Positions 7,921 through 16,242 of a DNA stretch of 64,000 nucleotides are shown here, piece by piece. The number at the start of each line of letters is the position of its first letter. Positions within the stretch are counted from its first letter, which is position 1. Made by a program: the position numbers and the translations under genes. The notes under the pieces are model-generated. The model ran no database searches and was not told the DNA's origin. It saw nothing but the letters and a program-made list of their open reading frames with translations. The DNA lies in IMG/VR virus record IMGVR_UViG_3300032282_002676, positions 1 to 64,000 of that record; one strand, 5' to 3'. Source of the DNA: a virus.

Positions 7921-10446
7921 TTATACCCACTTAATAACTACAATTCCTGAACCGCCAGCACCACCGCCAGAATATAATGGTACACCCGCATTACCACCAC
8001 CGCCTCCGCCTCCTGACGCATAACGAGCATTACCAACATAAGGTATAGCACCTGCTACAGTAGGATCCATTCTTCCGCCACCAAACTGAGGATGAGGAGT
8101 TCCGGAAGTTGTAGAAGCACCAGGATAAGGTGCTGCACCACCACCCGAACCACCACCAGCATAACCTGTATTTGATCCTGTTAATGATGAGAATAATCCT
8201 AAACCTCCAGCACCGCCAGAAGCAGGAGCAGGAGTATCATAATTCCTTCCTGCACCACCGGCACCACCACCGCCACCACCTCTTTCACTAGCAGATCCAA
8301 GAAAGCCAGTTCCACCCAAATATGTTGGAGTTGACCATCCCATACCAGAAGAACCACCTCGTGATATACTTAATGGTCCGTTGTAAGTTGCTTGACCTTG
8401 ACCGCCCATACCGTAACGTGCAGTCAAAGATGAGAATACTGAATTTGATCCATTTGAACCAAAACTTACAAATCCTGGAGGAGCGGGTGTTCCTGTTACC
8501 CAACCCGCACCACCTCCACCAACTGTAACTGTAACTTGTGCTCCTGGCGTTACTGGGAAAGCAGTTCCTGTTATCACTTCACCGCCACCGCCACCGTGTC
8601 CACCAGAACCATCAGCACCACCTCCACCACCACCAACAAGTAAATAGTCAACTAATGTGACACCTGTAGGCACTGTCCACGATGCCGTATTAGTGAACAA
8701 TGCTATTTTATTTTGTACTGCTGAAACTTTAATGTAAATAACGCCCGAACCACCATTTGCTCCGTTACCAAAACCACCGCCGCCACCGCCAGTATTGTTA
8801 TTCGCTGATGTTTGAGGAACAGTTGGTGTTCCTGGTCCACCTCCACTGCCACCACCATATGGTGTACCTAACCAAGGTGATGAGGTTGAGTAAGAAACAT
8901 AACCATTACCACCCCATCCACCTCTACCATTTACAGTAACTCCACCACCGCCACCACCAGCATATGCTGTATTTGATCCAGTAATTGATGAAAAAATACC
9001 TATACCACCATTACCACCTAATTGAGAAGCGGCATTAGCACCTATACCACCAGCACCACCACCTCCACCTCCAGCAGCAGAAGTACCAGCATCAGGTGCA
9101 GTACCAATACCTCCATTAAATCCTTGTCCAGATAAACCTACTCCCGCAAGATAACCTGGACCATTCGTAGACGCAGCACCACTGCCACCACCACCAGAAC
9201 CTCCTGCACATCCTGCACCACCACCGTCCCGTGAAGCACCGCCGCCGCCGCCGATAGCAGTTAAAGTGCCGAATGTTGAATTACTTCCATTTGCTCCACG
9301 ACCAGGTGAATTAACTCCTGAACCACCAGCACCCACAATTACATTCATCGTAATATTTGATTGTATTGCTAATCCAGAACCTGATAAGACACCACCAGCA
9401 CCACCGCCACCGCCACCGTTACCACCTCCGCCACCACCACCACCAATGATAAGATAATCAATTGTTGTTATGCCATCAGGTACAGTAAATTGAGTTGTGT
9501 TAGCAAATGTGAATAATGTATTTGTTGTTGGAGTAATATAATATTTAAGAATAATAGTACCAGAACCTCCAGCACCACCTAATCCGACACCACCACCACC
9601 TTGGCCGCCACCGCCGCCACCAGATCCTGTATTAATACTAGCACTTGCTCCTGATTGGGCAGGAGGAAAATCGTTTCTTCCTCCATCACCACCATATCCA
9701 TAATAAGTATTTGAACCACTCAGTGAATTATAAACTCCTATACCACCAGGAAGAGTTGTAAAGTTACCGCTTCCAGGAGTACCAGCACCGCCTGCACCAC
9801 CACCTGCGCCGCCTGCTGTACCACCAGTTCCACCATCATAACCTTGTCTAGCAGCATTTACAAAACTAGAACCGGGATAAACACCTTTACCTGCTGCAGG
9901 ACCCGCAGCATTACCACCACCGCCAGACCCACCAGAATAACCTATACCTGTAGCATCACCGCCAGCACCACCACCTCCACCATATGCCCAAGGAATTACA
10001 GTTGTTCCCGATGATGTAACAAATATGCCAGAATTTGTGCCGTTACTTCCGTAGTTACTGAAATTACCAGGAGGTGATGTGCCTCCTGCTCCACCAGAAC
10101 CAATAACAAGAGTGCAAACTTGTCCAGATGTTACTGGTAAATTGGTACCTATGATAAAACCACCTGCACCGCCTCCGCCACAACCACCAGCAAAGGCGGG
10201 TCCAGCAGCGCCAGAGGCACCACCAGCACCACCACCAATGACAAGATAGTCAACTGATGTAACGCCTTGAGGAAATGTTAAAGGTTGAGATGATTTGAAT
10301 ATTTGAGTTACGGTATAAGGATCAGGCCATAATCCAGCAAGACTGTTTATACCTGCTTCACTTAATGACCAAACTCCTGCGGCACCACCAAATCTTGTAG
10401 ATGAATTAACAAGACCGATAATCCCGCCATTCAATCCTAAAGGCAT
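7921..10446 (-). CDS. Glycine-rich adhesin-like tail protein, three repeat bodies
   Basis: An 841-residue paralogue of the gene at 5389, separated by only 3 bases. The anchor MPLGLNGGIIGLVNSSTRFG and GVWSLSEAGINSLAGLWPDP align with that of its neighbour. Three tandem bodies start with VDYLVIGGGAGG, IDYLIIGGGGGGGG and VDYLLVGGGGGGAD and end GSGTIILKYY, GSGVIYIKV and GSGIVVIKWV. Between glycine blocks, the loops (for example STSSPWLGTPYGGG) vary and are the natural candidates for specificity. Near-equal length and identical architecture suggest gene duplication followed by loop divergence. Confidence 0.85.
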   Translation of the reverse strand: MPLGLNGGIIGLVNSSTRFGGAAGVWSLSEAGINSLAGLWPDPYTVTQIFKSSQPLTFPQGVTSVDYLVIGGGAGGASGAAGPAFAGGCGGGGAGGFIIGTNLPVTSGQVCTLVIGSGGAGGTSPPGNFSNYGSNGTNSGIFVTSSGTTVIPWAYGGGGGAGGDATGIGYSGGSGGGGNAAGPAAGKGVYPGSSFVNAARQGYDGGTGGTAGGAGGGAGGAGTPGSGNFTTLPGGIGVYNSLSGSNTYYGYGGDGGRNDFPPAQSGASASINTGSGGGGGGQGGGGVGLGGAGGSGTIILKYYITPTTNTLFTFANTTQFTVPDGITTIDYLIIGGGGGGGGNGGGGGGAGGVLSGSGLAIQSNITMNVIVGAGGSGVNSPGRGANGSNSTFGTLTAIGGGGGASRDGGGAGCAGGSGGGGSGAASTNGPGYLAGVGLSGQGFNGGIGTAPDAGTSAAGGGGGGAGGIGANAASQLGGNGGIGIFSSITGSNTAYAGGGGGGVTVNGRGGWGGNGYVSYSTSSPWLGTPYGGGSGGGPGTPTVPQTSANNNTGGGGGGFGNGANGGSGVIYIKVSAVQNKIALFTNTASWTVPTGVTLVDYLLVGGGGGGADGSGGHGGGGGEVITGTAFPVTPGAQVTVTVGGGGAGWVTGTPAPPGFVSFGSNGSNSVFSSLTARYGMGGQGQATYNGPLSISRGGSSGMGWSTPTYLGGTGFLGSASERGGGGGGAGGAGRNYDTPAPASGGAGGLGLFSSLTGSNTGYAGGGSGGGAAPYPGASTTSGTPHPQFGGGRMDPTVAGAIPYVGNARYASGGGGGGGNAGVPLYSGGGAGGSGIVVIKWV

Positions 10447-10829
10447 TAACTTATCTCTTCAAACGATGTGATAAGATGCAGACGATTGTTTGAATCTGCT
10501 TTTGCTTTGAGGTGATCACCCTCTTCAAGATAGAGTGATTTAGAAAGAACATCTAATGAAGATTTAGCAGGTACAGTCATAGTATTGGCAATAGCATATG
10601 TTGCATTACCTAAACCTGTTGAAGTATTCTGTGCGCCAAACTTAAACAATTCTACTGAGACATTACCCGCACTTGTGCCATCAACATTCGAAATCATAAT
10701 TGTATTAATCTTAAACACTTGTCCAGAATTTACAGGATTCACAATAACAGAAGATGATGTCGTAGTAAGGTTAGCGACATTCGATTTGCCACGAATCGTA
10801 GTTACTCCGACTATATTAGGTGCTGCCAT
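10446..10829 (-). CDS. Small beta-sandwich virion protein
   Basis: A 127-residue protein, MAAPNIVGVTTIRGKSNVAN at the start, with strand-like segments VFKINTIMISNVDG, VSVELFK and MTVPAKSSLDVLSKSLYLEE-type motif near the end followed by GDHLKAKAD. It belongs to a set with the proteins at 15890, 17905 and 19090, which share the order strand, I-x-I-A-N, strand, V-P-x-x-x, L-x-x-G. Its stop overlaps the start of the adhesin gene by one base. Probably a tail or fibre decoration protein; function unknown. Confidence 0.65.
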   Translation of the reverse strand: MAAPNIVGVTTIRGKSNVANLTTTSSSVIVNPVNSGQVFKINTIMISNVDGTSAGNVSVELFKFGAQNTSTGLGNATYAIANTMTVPAKSSLDVLSKSLYLEEGDHLKAKADSNNRLHLITSFEEIS

Positions 10830-10855
10830 TTATTTTTTTCTCCGATAAATTCTTT

Positions 10856-11983
10856 TTATGGGTCTATGGAAGTTCCAGGACTAAATCCTATAGTTCCACT
10901 TCCTTGGAATGTATAATATCTATAACTTGCATCTTCAGAATATATTGGACTTCCGGAAACTAAAAATGCATTTGCTCTGGCATAAGAAAGTGGATAACGA
11001 ATGATAACAACACCAGAAGCACCAGATGTACCACCAGCACCACCTCCACCGCCAGTGTATGCATCGCCATTGCCTGGATGTCCTCCAGTTAAAACTCCCG
11101 AAGGATTTGCATACTGGCGTCTTCCAACCGGACTGTTTGGCGCAGCACCACCGCCACCACCACCTAGACCTCCAACAGCATGTATGTTTGTTTGATTTGT
11201 TCCACCATCACCACCGCCACCACCGCCGCCAGAATACCCAAGAGTTGCACCAGTAATCGTTGATGTTGTGCCATTACCACCATTGCCGCCCCATGCTGAA
11301 GCATATTTGATAGAATCAGGTGTGCTTGGTGCTGGATATGAACCTCCATAAAGATACGATGTTACAGTATCTCCACCATTTTCTCCTGCGCCAGATGCAC
11401 CACCACCGCCGCCTCCACCACCGCCATATTGCGGTTCACCATCATGACCTAATGGACCAGTATTTGTTGGAGTTTTTCCACCGCCACCACCATTACGGCC
11501 TTGATCACTAGCATATCCACCAAAAGTATAATCTCCTGGACCAAGAGGGGGTACTCCGCCTAGTGGTCGATTGCCGCCACCACCACCGCCGCCATAACCA
11601 TCAGGATTTGCTGGAGGATATGGACCACCCCACATACCATTACCAGGAGCATTTTGGCCACCTCCTGAACCACCGCCTCTTGCCCAAGAAACTGCTGCAC
11701 CAGATACTGTAGCAAAAATTCCAGAATTTGTTCCATTACCACCACCACCGCCGCCAACTCTAATTGTATATTGTAATAATGGCGTTACTCCATAACTAGG
11801 AGATGCTTGAAATCCACCAGAACCACCGCCACCGCCATTACCTGGACCACCACCAGAACCACCACCTCCAATAACAAGATACTCAATCGTACCTGTTCCT
11901 GGCAAATTTACCGGTTTTTGGCGATCAATTAATGTTCCATAACTTCGCAAAGAACCATTACCAAATCCACTAATAATAGGCAT
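10856..11983 (-). CDS. Glycine-rich adhesin-like tail protein, one repeat body
   Basis: A 375-residue protein. The short anchor MPIISGFGNGSLRSYGTLID is of the same class as those at 56255 and 58135. One glycine-rich body (IEYLVIGGGGSGGGPG to GASGVVIIRYPLS) follows, with long aromatic-containing loops such as PYPPANPDGYGG. After the body there is a C-terminal extension (SGSPIYSEDASYRYYTFQGS then GTIGFSPG) that is repeated at the end of the proteins at 16243 and 56255, so it is a recurring C-terminal module. Likely an adhesin or fibre tip component. Confidence 0.82.
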   Translation of the reverse strand: MPIISGFGNGSLRSYGTLIDRQKPVNLPGTGTIEYLVIGGGGSGGGPGNGGGGGSGGFQASPSYGVTPLLQYTIRVGGGGGGNGTNSGIFATVSGAAVSWARGGGSGGGQNAPGNGMWGGPYPPANPDGYGGGGGGGNRPLGGVPPLGPGDYTFGGYASDQGRNGGGGGKTPTNTGPLGHDGEPQYGGGGGGGGGASGAGENGGDTVTSYLYGGSYPAPSTPDSIKYASAWGGNGGNGTTSTITGATLGYSGGGGGGGDGGTNQTNIHAVGGLGGGGGGAAPNSPVGRRQYANPSGVLTGGHPGNGDAYTGGGGGAGGTSGASGVVIIRYPLSYARANAFLVSGSPIYSEDASYRYYTFQGSGTIGFSPGTSIDP

Positions 11984-12928
11984 TTATGCAGTTCCAAAAA
12001 TTGTATTTGATGCAAAAACTCTATATGTTGATGCCGCAGTTTTCAAGATAGACCACGTGAAGATATTTGTTTCAGTAGATGCAATCATTGTTGTTGTACA
12101 ACCTGGTTTACCATTAGCAGCATAAACAATAGTTGGTGATGAACCATCAATTGTTAGGAAACAAACAAAACGACCAGTTCCAGAAACATTTTTAACAATC
12201 GCTGCTACGGATGTTGTTTGACCAATTGATGTAACTGAATCAAACGAATAAGAAGCATTACCTCTAACATTGAAAGTAGTATTTGATGAAGTTGTTCCAT
12301 CATAATAGTGAACAGAACGATCTGTAACATCAATGTTAATTGTACCGCTTGCACCAGAAGAACTAACTAATGCAGTCTCTTTTGTTCTGGAAACAGATAC
12401 TGTTAAATTTGGTGATAATGTTTCAGAAGTAACTCCACCGCCAGAGAAATGATTAGCACTAATAGCACCAGTACCAATATTATTACCAGAAACAGAATTT
12501 AGTCCTAATTGGTTACCAGATATAGCACCAGTTGCAATTAAATTAGTTGTGATAGCACCTAAAGTAATATGATTTGATGTGACCGCAGTTACTCCAATAC
12601 TATTACCTCTAACTGCGCCATCAAGAATTGAAGTAGTAGTAACAGAACTGGTAACAGGAACTTGTGTTGCCATTACGCCATTACCTATATGATGGACAAC
12701 AATGTTATTAGTACCTGATGCTGGTGCTGAAACAAATGAAACATAGTTACCGCTACTTATACTATAATCAAGAGTTGGACGTTGATAGACACCTGCCACA
12801 AACACCATAATAGATGCTGCTGTGGCAGGTGAACGGAGTAACGGCCCAAAAAGAGTTTGCGCCGCTGTTCCACTAAAAACGTCTGTGCTAAATGGTACAG
12901 ATGTAACTTGATTTCCAATGTATGACAT
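11984..12928 (-). CDS. Tail fibre protein with decapeptide-like repeats and C-terminal beta domain
   Basis: A 314-residue protein. The first part (MSYIGNQVTSVPFSTDVFSG, YSISSGNYVSFVSAP) is the usual N-terminal domain of small T4-like fibre proteins, also seen at 18269. Residues about 130-190 hold GAI-[ST]-x-N-x-[IL] repeats (ITTNLIATGAISGNQLGLNS), which suggest a small beta-helix. The last 125 residues (SGTINIDVTDRSVHYYDG to ASTYRVFASNTIFG) match the free-standing protein at 55760, so this protein looks like a fusion of a fibre stalk to that domain. It sits between two adhesin genes. Confidence 0.75.
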   Translation of the reverse strand: MSYIGNQVTSVPFSTDVFSGTAAQTLFGPLLRSPATAASIMVFVAGVYQRPTLDYSISSGNYVSFVSAPASGTNNIVVHHIGNGVMATQVPVTSSVTTTSILDGAVRGNSIGVTAVTSNHITLGAITTNLIATGAISGNQLGLNSVSGNNIGTGAISANHFSGGGVTSETLSPNLTVSVSRTKETALVSSSGASGTINIDVTDRSVHYYDGTTSSNTTFNVRGNASYSFDSVTSIGQTTSVAAIVKNVSGTGRFVCFLTIDGSSPTIVYAANGKPGCTTTMIASTETNIFTWSILKTAASTYRVFASNTIFGTA

Positions 12929-12939
12929 TTATTTTCCTA

Positions 12940-13353
12940 TTATTCTGGTCTTACTGGTGCATTGCCGTCTGGTTTAGGAAACTCGTCGTTCACTTCTTTG
13001 ATCATGTTATAAAACTTTGTTCCTTTACCTGGTATCTCACTATTGTCCATTGCTTCCCAAAGTGAGTTCACAAGAACTGTGATATCAGGATAATGTGATG
13101 CACGATCTAAAAAGTATTGATGATGCTCAATAAACTTATTCTGATATTCCAACTCAGCCATAATTTCTGCTTTTGTTGGTGCTTCGGTATTAGCATCATC
13201 TTCCCAACGTGTGAACTCAAAATGTCCACCTGAAGCAGACATATCATATCGTGCTGTTGGACGTAATGCTTTAATTGCTGTATCAATGCCACAAACTAAT
13301 TTGTTATTGCTGCCAATTAAAAAGTGTGCATATTCAATTTCTTTGTTATTCAT
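12940..13353 (-). CDS. Tail-region protein, possible fibre chaperone
   Basis: A 137-residue acidic, helix-rich protein (MNNKEIEYAHFLIGSNNKLV, then FTRWEDDANTEAPTKAEIMA and a helical C-terminus). The W-x-D-x-x-x-x-x-A-P-T-x-x-E-I string is shared with many small phage proteins encoded just after fibre genes. It is unlike the glycine-rich and beta-rich neighbours, which fits a non-virion helper, but this is inference. AGGGGTGA serves as ribosome site and a late element lies 31 bases upstream. Confidence 0.6.
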   Translation of the reverse strand: MNNKEIEYAHFLIGSNNKLVCGIDTAIKALRPTARYDMSASGGHFEFTRWEDDANTEAPTKAEIMAELEYQNKFIEHHQYFLDRASHYPDITVLVNSLWEAMDNSEIPGKGTKFYNMIKEVNDEFPKPDGNAPVRPE

Positions 13354-13383
13354 TCAATCACCCCTATAAAAAGTTATACTCAG

Positions 13384-13391
13384 TATTTATG
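13384..13391 (-). promoter_or_regulatory. Late promoter element CATAAATA
   Basis: The minus strand reads GGACATAAATACTGAG here, matching the T4 late element at seven of eight positions. Transcription would begin about 25 bases before the start at 13353, leaving room for the AGGGGTGA ribosome site. Confidence 0.65.
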
Positions 13392-13403
13392 TCCATGTTA
13401 GGA

Positions 13404-15890
13404 TCAAGTTGAGTGTTTGAGTATAAGTATACCTGAACCACCTGCCGCAGCATTTGGGGTAGCAGGATTACCACCACCAGCACCACCGCCACCGCCGCCA
13501 GTTGACACTCCTCCTATTGTTCCATCAACACCAGTGCTTCCACCAATACCTCCACCTCCACTACCTCCAACAGCATTCCCACTAAATGCGCCACCACCTC
13601 CACCACCAGCAAAATATGTTAATGTACCTGTTAGTGTTGTTGATTGTCCTGCACCACCAACACCTCCAACATTTGGTACAGTATTTCCTCCTGTACCTCC
13701 AGCACCACCGCCACCACCACCAGCATTATGATTTGCTGCGCCTGGACTAAATCCACCATTGTTTCCTTGACCTGGTGTTCCTAATCCTGCACCAGCAGAA
13801 ATTTGTGCTGCACCACCACCAGAACCACCCGACCTACCATTAGTAGTTTCTGCACCACCGCCACCACCACCACCAATTGCAGTAAGTGAAGAGAATGTTG
13901 AATTTGAACCGTTAGCACCTGCACCACCAACAGGACTTGAAACTCCTGCGGTACCACCTGAACCGATGGTAATAGGATATGTTTGTCCTGGTGATACTGG
14001 AAAACTTGTACCTGATAGATAACCACCAGCACCGCCGCCACCGCCACCGCCATAAGCGCCTGGAGTTATATTTCTGCCACCGCCACCACCACCCGCAACT
14101 AACACATAATCAACCGCAGCAATTCCTGGCGGTGCTGTCCACTGACCTGATGCCGTGTAAAGATATCTATCTACAGTTGATTGTGTAGTAGGAATAAAAA
14201 CGATAACGATACCTGAACCGCCTGCACCGCCATTACCTTGCGGTGAATTAGAACCGCCACCACCACCACCTCCAGTATTATTATTTGCAGAAGCACCCGC
14301 TTGACCTCCCGATGTTCCACCATTACCACCACCATATGGAGTTCCTAACCAAGGTGATCCTGATGAATAAACTGCATAACCGCCGCCGCCAAAACCACCT
14401 CCAGCATTACCTAAATCAACAGCATTACCTGCTGCACCACCTCCAGCATATGCTACGTTAGCACCAGAAATAGTTGAAAAAATTCCTATACCACCATTAC
14501 CACCACGGGCTGGAGTTCCTTGTCCTATACCACCACCACCGCCGCCACCAGTTCCATAAGGTCCAGCATATGTTCCTCCAGCAAAACCTTGACCAGGAGT
14601 TCCAGCACCACCAGCAGAACCACCACCTGAACCAGCACCGCCACCAGAGCCACCTACTCGTCCAATTGCTCCGGGACCACCTGATGTACCACCACCAAGT
14701 GCAACAATACTGGCAAATACAGAATTACTTCCATTGCCACCGAAATTAGGTGCACCAGCACCACCAGCACCACCTGCGCCAACTGTGATTGATATTGCAG
14801 AATTTGAACCTACTGGATATCCTGTGCCAGATAATACACCACCTGCGCCACCGCCACCTCCACGATCCCAACCACCTCCACCGCCACCAGCAACGACAAG
14901 ATAATCTACTTGTGATACGCCAGTAGGTACAATGAATACACTTGTATTATTGTAGACGAATATATTATTTGTTGATGTGCTTACTGTGTATTTGAGAATG
15001 ATAACGCCAGAACCACCAGCACCACCAGTGCCAGCATAACCTCCTGGTGAATCTGGATAAGTGCCTCCACCTCCAGCACCTCCCGTCAATATTGTACCAT
15101 TTGCACCAGCACCAAAAGCAGGACTAGGAACTCCACCTACACCACCACCTCCATCGCCAGCAAGTCCTACAATCGATGGATAAAAAGCACTACCACCACC
15201 GCCGCCACCGCCAGCATAACCTGTATTTGCACCAGTAATCGTTGAAAAAATTCCTACACCACCATTGCCACTCCTTCCAGATACACCAGTTACACCTATG
15301 GCACCAGCACCGCCACCACCACCCACTGTATAAGGAGAAGAAGAAAAATTACTACCACCAGCAAATCCTTGACCGGGTGTTCCTGAACCTCCCGCTTTAC
15401 CAGCGCCAGAGTGTCCACCGCCACCACCAGAACCACCACTGAGTCCAGCATTTTCGGCACCACCCGGCGCAATACCACCACCACCTCCACCACCAATCGA
15501 CCAATTAATTAAAATTGAACCTGTACTTGTGACAAAAATTCCTGAATTACCTCCATTACCACCATTAACAGTTGTAGAACCCGCAGTACCACCGGCACCA
15601 ACTGCCATAGTATATGATGTTCCTGGTGTTACACTGAGTCCTGTTCCTGCTTGATATCCACCTGCACCACCGCCACCACCTGATCTACCTCCACCAGCAC
15701 CACCACCAACAACTAACCAATCAACTGATGTTACGCCAGTAGGAGGTGTCCATAATGTTGAACCTCCAAACACTTGTATTACGGAACGTGTTGTTGGTGC
15801 AGCAGGTGTAGAACCACCACTTCCACCAGTACCTGGCACGGTCATGCGCTTGAGTGAAACTTTGTTTAGTGCTATTCTATTGAGTGCCAT
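13404..15890 (-). CDS. Glycine-rich adhesin-like tail protein, three repeat bodies
   Basis: An 828-residue paralogue of the genes at 5389 and 7921 but with a different, short N-terminus (MALNRIALNKVSLKRMTVPG). Three bodies begin VDWLVVGGGAGGG, VDYLVVAGGGGGGW and VDYVLVAGGGGGGR and end GSGVIILKYTV, GSGIVIVFIP and GSGILILKHS. The second body shares the loop SPWLGTPYGGG with the second body of the protein at 7921, evidence of recombination or recent duplication between them. Start overlaps the stop of the upstream small virion gene as TAATG. Confidence 0.85.
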   Translation of the reverse strand: MALNRIALNKVSLKRMTVPGTGGSGGSTPAAPTTRSVIQVFGGSTLWTPPTGVTSVDWLVVGGGAGGGRSGGGGGAGGYQAGTGLSVTPGTSYTMAVGAGGTAGSTTVNGGNGGNSGIFVTSTGSILINWSIGGGGGGGIAPGGAENAGLSGGSGGGGGHSGAGKAGGSGTPGQGFAGGSNFSSSPYTVGGGGGAGAIGVTGVSGRSGNGGVGIFSTITGANTGYAGGGGGGGSAFYPSIVGLAGDGGGGVGGVPSPAFGAGANGTILTGGAGGGGTYPDSPGGYAGTGGAGGSGVIILKYTVSTSTNNIFVYNNTSVFIVPTGVSQVDYLVVAGGGGGGWDRGGGGGAGGVLSGTGYPVGSNSAISITVGAGGAGGAGAPNFGGNGSNSVFASIVALGGGTSGGPGAIGRVGGSGGGAGSGGGSAGGAGTPGQGFAGGTYAGPYGTGGGGGGGIGQGTPARGGNGGIGIFSTISGANVAYAGGGAAGNAVDLGNAGGGFGGGGYAVYSSGSPWLGTPYGGGNGGTSGGQAGASANNNTGGGGGGGSNSPQGNGGAGGSGIVIVFIPTTQSTVDRYLYTASGQWTAPPGIAAVDYVLVAGGGGGGRNITPGAYGGGGGGGAGGYLSGTSFPVSPGQTYPITIGSGGTAGVSSPVGGAGANGSNSTFSSLTAIGGGGGGGAETTNGRSGGSGGGAAQISAGAGLGTPGQGNNGGFSPGAANHNAGGGGGGAGGTGGNTVPNVGGVGGAGQSTTLTGTLTYFAGGGGGGAFSGNAVGGSGGGGIGGSTGVDGTIGGVSTGGGGGGAGGGNPATPNAAAGGSGILILKHST

Positions 15891-16228
15891 TAGTAGACTT
15901 CAGTGCCGAATGCTGAGAATGCTAGAAGAGATGTATTAGCGTTTACTGATATTTGTGAACCTGCTGCAAGAGTAATACCTAGTGTCAATGTAATTGCATC
16001 ACGACCTGGTACATTGATACCATAAGCAAGATAGTTTCCATTAGCAAGAGGAGAACCAGAAGTGTTTGCAGCAATTCTAAATGCTGCTCCATTTGCTGCA
16101 TTCTCATCTAAGTTAGCAATAGTAATCGATGAGATGATTGCAGAGTTACCTGCTGGAACGGTATACAAGTTCGTCAGAATATTTGCTGTTGAACTTTGTT
16201 GTCCTAATATTTTGTATGCTCTTGCCAT
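15890..16228 (-). CDS. Small beta-sandwich virion protein
   Basis: A 112-residue protein, MARAYKILGQQSSTANILTN followed by LYTVPAGNSAIISSITIANL, then YGINVPGRDAITLTLGITLA and SAFGTEVY. It is a clear paralogue of the protein at 17905 (same MARAYKILGQ start, same VP-GRD/AKD-xxTLTLGITL core and FGxE end). It alternates with adhesin genes, which suggests that each adhesin operon copy carries a small partner. Function unknown. Confidence 0.7.
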   Translation of the reverse strand: MARAYKILGQQSSTANILTNLYTVPAGNSAIISSITIANLDENAANGAAFRIAANTSGSPLANGNYLAYGINVPGRDAITLTLGITLAAGSQISVNANTSLLAFSAFGTEVY

Positions 16229-16242
16229 TTTTTTTCTTTAAA

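Noticed and set aside
5405-8023. Proline-rich open frames on the plus strand opposite the adhesin genes (also at 13417, 57507 and others)
   Set aside because: They are the reverse complement of GGN glycine codons (CCN), have no ribosome sites or family motifs and vary with the glycine blocks.
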